Of a DNA stretch of 64,000 nt, positions 62,283 through 64,000 are shown piece after piece (the stretch's first letter is position 1; each line of letters starts with the position of its first letter). The position numbers were made by a program, and so were the translations under genes. Source of the DNA: Paraphotobacterium marinum (GTDB lineage Bacteria; Pseudomonadota; Gammaproteobacteria; Enterobacterales; Vibrionaceae); contig NZ_CP022356.1 of NCBI RefSeq assembly GCF_002216855.1, positions 186,001 through 250,000 of the forward strand, given 5' to 3'. The notes below the pieces were generated by a model. That model saw nothing but the letters and a program-made list of their open reading frames with translations. It did no database searches and had not been told where the DNA came from.

Positions 62283-64000
62283 ATGGCTTTATGGGGCGGA
62301 CGTTTTAAAGATGTTCCTGATTTAGAATTTAAAAAATTTAATGACTCTTTAATATTTGATTATAAATTAGCTGAGCAAGATCTGACTAGCTCTATTGCTT
62401 GGGCTGGTGCATTGCATGAAATTGGTATTTTAGAACATCAAGAATATCACGAAATTGTTAAAGCTTTGGCTGAATTAATTGTTGAAGCTAATGATAATGA
62501 GGATAAGATTAAATTCAACTCTTCTGAAGATATCCATTCATATATCGAACAAAGACTCATCGAGAAAGTTGGCGATATAGGTAAAAAGTTACATACGGGA
62601 AGAAGTAGAAATGATCAAGTGGCGACTGACTTTAAGCTTTGGTGTAAGCAAGCATCCCAGTCTATTCTTGCATCTTTAAAAGATTTAAAAAAAGATTTTG
62701 TATGTTTGGCCAAAAAAGAGCTAGGTACAGTTATTCCAGGCTATACTCATCTTCAACGTGCACAACCAATTTTATTTAGTCATTGGTGTATGGCTTATTA
62801 TGAAATGATTAACAGAGATGAGCTTCGTTTGGAAGATGCTATCAAGCGTTTAGATTATTGTCCACTAGGATCGGGTGCTTTAGCAGGAACTGCGTATCCA
62901 ATTGATAGAGAATCGTTAGCTCATCATTTGGGCTTCAGTGGTGCAACTTCTAATAGCCTTGATTCTGTATCAGATAGGGACTACGTTGTTGAGTTACTCA
63001 GTTGTGCATCATTAAGTATGATTCATTTATCAAGGTTTGCAGAAGATTTAATTTTTTATAACTCTGGTGAAGCTGGATTTATAGAGCTAGATGATTCTTT
63101 TTCATCAGGTTCTTCATTGATGCCGCAGAAAAAAAACCCTGATGCTCTTGAATTAATTCGTGGGAAAACTGGCAGAGTTTTTGGTTCGCAAATAGCCTTG
63201 ATGACAACACTTAAATCACTTCCTTTGGCATATAATAAAGATTTACAAGAAGATAAAGAAGGTTTGTTCGATGCATTTCCCACTTGGTTAGCTTCAATTA
63301 AGATGGCGTCAAATTGTATTAAAACGCTTAAAGTTAATAGTTTTCAAATGAAAAAAGCCGCTATGGGTGGGTATTCTAATGCAACAGAAGTTGCTGATTA
63401 TCTGGTCAAAAAAGGTATACCTTTTCGTGATGGTCATCATATTGTTGGTCAGTTAGTACAATATGCTTTGAAACAAAATAAATCATTGGAGGATTTAAAT
63501 ATAAATGAATTTAAATCAATTTGTAATTTAATTGAACAAGATGTATATGAGTGTTTAACAATAGAAGCTTGCATTAATAACAGAATGGCGCTGGGTGGAA
63601 CAGCTACTGAACAAGTAAAATTTGCGATAAAGCAAGCTGAAAAAAAGACTTTATTTGAAGTTAGAGACGCTCGATTGGATGATGTTGAAGGGATATATCA
63701 ATTAATTGAGTATTGGGCTTTAGTTGGTGAAAACTTACCAAGATCAAAAAAAGATATGATACATTCCATAAATGAATTTGTGGTATCTGAACAAAATAAT
63801 AAAATTACAGGGTGTGCATCTTTATATATTTATGATACAGGTTTAGCTGAAATTAGATCAGTTGGGACTAGCTTAGATAATACGCACAAAGGACAGGGTT
63901 CGGCACTTATAAAACATATTTTGATTAGAGCAAAAAAACTAGCCTTAAAAAGGGTAATAGTTTTAACTCGTGTTCCAGTTTTTTTTGAAAAGCAAGGGTT
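62283..64000 (+). CDS. argH: Argininosuccinate lyase fused to N-acetylglutamate synthase domain (3' truncated by window)
   Basis: The frame opens at ATG 62283 (AGGTGG upstream) and runs past the window edge. Residues 1 to ~455 are argininosuccinate lyase: [21 protein letters not shown], and the superfamily signature [12 protein letters not shown] (~277-288). From ~456 a GNAT domain begins ([16 protein letters not shown]... [23 protein letters not shown]). That is the acetyltransferase domain also found at the C terminus of ArgA. ArgH(A) fusions are known in Vibrio, Moritella and relatives, where one protein makes both the first and the last step. The end of the GNAT domain lies beyond 64000. 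Confidence 0.93.
   Translation, partial: MALWGGRFKDVPDLEFKKFNDSLIFDYKLAEQDLTSSIAWAGALHEIGILEHQEYHEIVKALAELIVEANDNEDKIKFNSSEDIHSYIEQRLIEKVGDIGKKLHTGRSRNDQVATDFKLWCKQASQSILASLKDLKKDFVCLAKKELGTVIPGYTHLQRAQPILFSHWCMAYYEMINRDELRLEDAIKRLDYCPLGSGALAGTAYPIDRESLAHHLGFSGATSNSLDSVSDRDYVVELLSCASLSMIHLSRFAEDLIFYNSGEAGFIELDDSFSSGSSLMPQKKNPDALELIRGKTGRVFGSQIALMTTLKSLPLAYNKDLQEDKEGLFDAFPTWLASIKMASNCIKTLKVNSFQMKKAAMGGYSNATEVADYLVKKGIPFRDGHHIVGQLVQYALKQNKSLEDLNINEFKSICNLIEQDVYECLTIEACINNRMALGGTATEQVKFAIKQAEKKTLFEVRDARLDDVEGIYQLIEYWALVGENLPRSKKDMIHSINEFVVSEQNNKITGCASLYIYDTGLAEIRSVGTSLDNTHKGQGSALIKHILIRAKKLALKRVIVLTRVPVFFEKQG

Noticed and set aside
1-64000. Mobile elements, prophage, tRNA or rRNA genes
   Set aside because: No transposase, integrase, terminal inverted repeats, tRNA-like cloverleaf or rRNA sequence was recognised on reading both strands; a dedicated scan was not possible.

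Overview
The window is AT-rich (roughly 30% GC by eye) bacterial chromosome. It looks like a low-GC gammaproteobacterium. The arginine genes are arranged argE<->argCBFGH(A) with an argininosuccinate lyase/N-acetyltransferase fusion, as in the Vibrio/Shewanella/Moritella lineage. The tesA<->ybbA-ybbP arrangement, an enterobacterial-type MglB, YfeX, ElaA, Cho and Fur-box-like sites agree with this. I cannot name the genus. I saw no rRNA, tRNA, insertion sequence, integrase, phage gene or CRISPR array.

Layout. 1-7.8 kb: start of an outer-membrane porin-like gene facing an MFS transporter across two Fur-box-like sites, then a GNAT enzyme, an EexN-like lipoprotein, a Cho/UvrC-type nuclease, a DUF1254/DUF1214 protein, and a frameshifted VTT membrane protein next to a flavoprotein disulfide reductase-like enzyme. 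7.9-15.9 kb: two membrane-anchored LytTR regulators on either side of the tesA/ybbAP locus, small lipoproteins and a LuxR-type regulator. 15.9-29 kb: an AT-rich gene-poor stretch with a candidate sRNA and decayed small genes, an outer-membrane beta-barrel protein, and a 3392-residue lipoprotein. The lipoprotein carries 16 near-identical and 2 divergent ~100-residue beta-rich repeats, including a perfect-looking 2121-bp block duplication. 29-46.5 kb: mainly transporters (EamA-type, MATE, PutP, two Bcr-like MFS, APC, heavy-metal P-type ATPase), an orphan MglB, a broken LysR gene and a GtrA-like cluster with a decayed membrane gene. 46.7-54.6 kb: HAD phosphatase, DyP peroxidase, fumarase C, a RhaT-like transporter, a tiny ORF and two tandem GlxA-type AraC regulators. 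54.7-64 kb: a two-gene PQQ dehydrogenase (SldBA-like split) and the arginine cluster, with a tandem ARG-box pair at exact 21-bp spacing between argE and argC. The window ends inside the acetyltransferase part of argH(A).

Two themes stand out. First, at least four genes (VTT protein, SYLF lipoprotein, a secreted protein, and LysR twice) are each broken by what looks like loss of one base in an A or T run. A fifth membrane gene is decayed in a similar way. This means homopolymer sequencing error, real gene decay, or slippage-based switching; sequence alone cannot decide. Second, the giant repeat lipoprotein is far richer in GC within its repeats (about 45%) than its surroundings. Its mosaic repeat order shows recent block duplication and recombination, making it the strongest candidate here for an undescribed, expandable surface protein.
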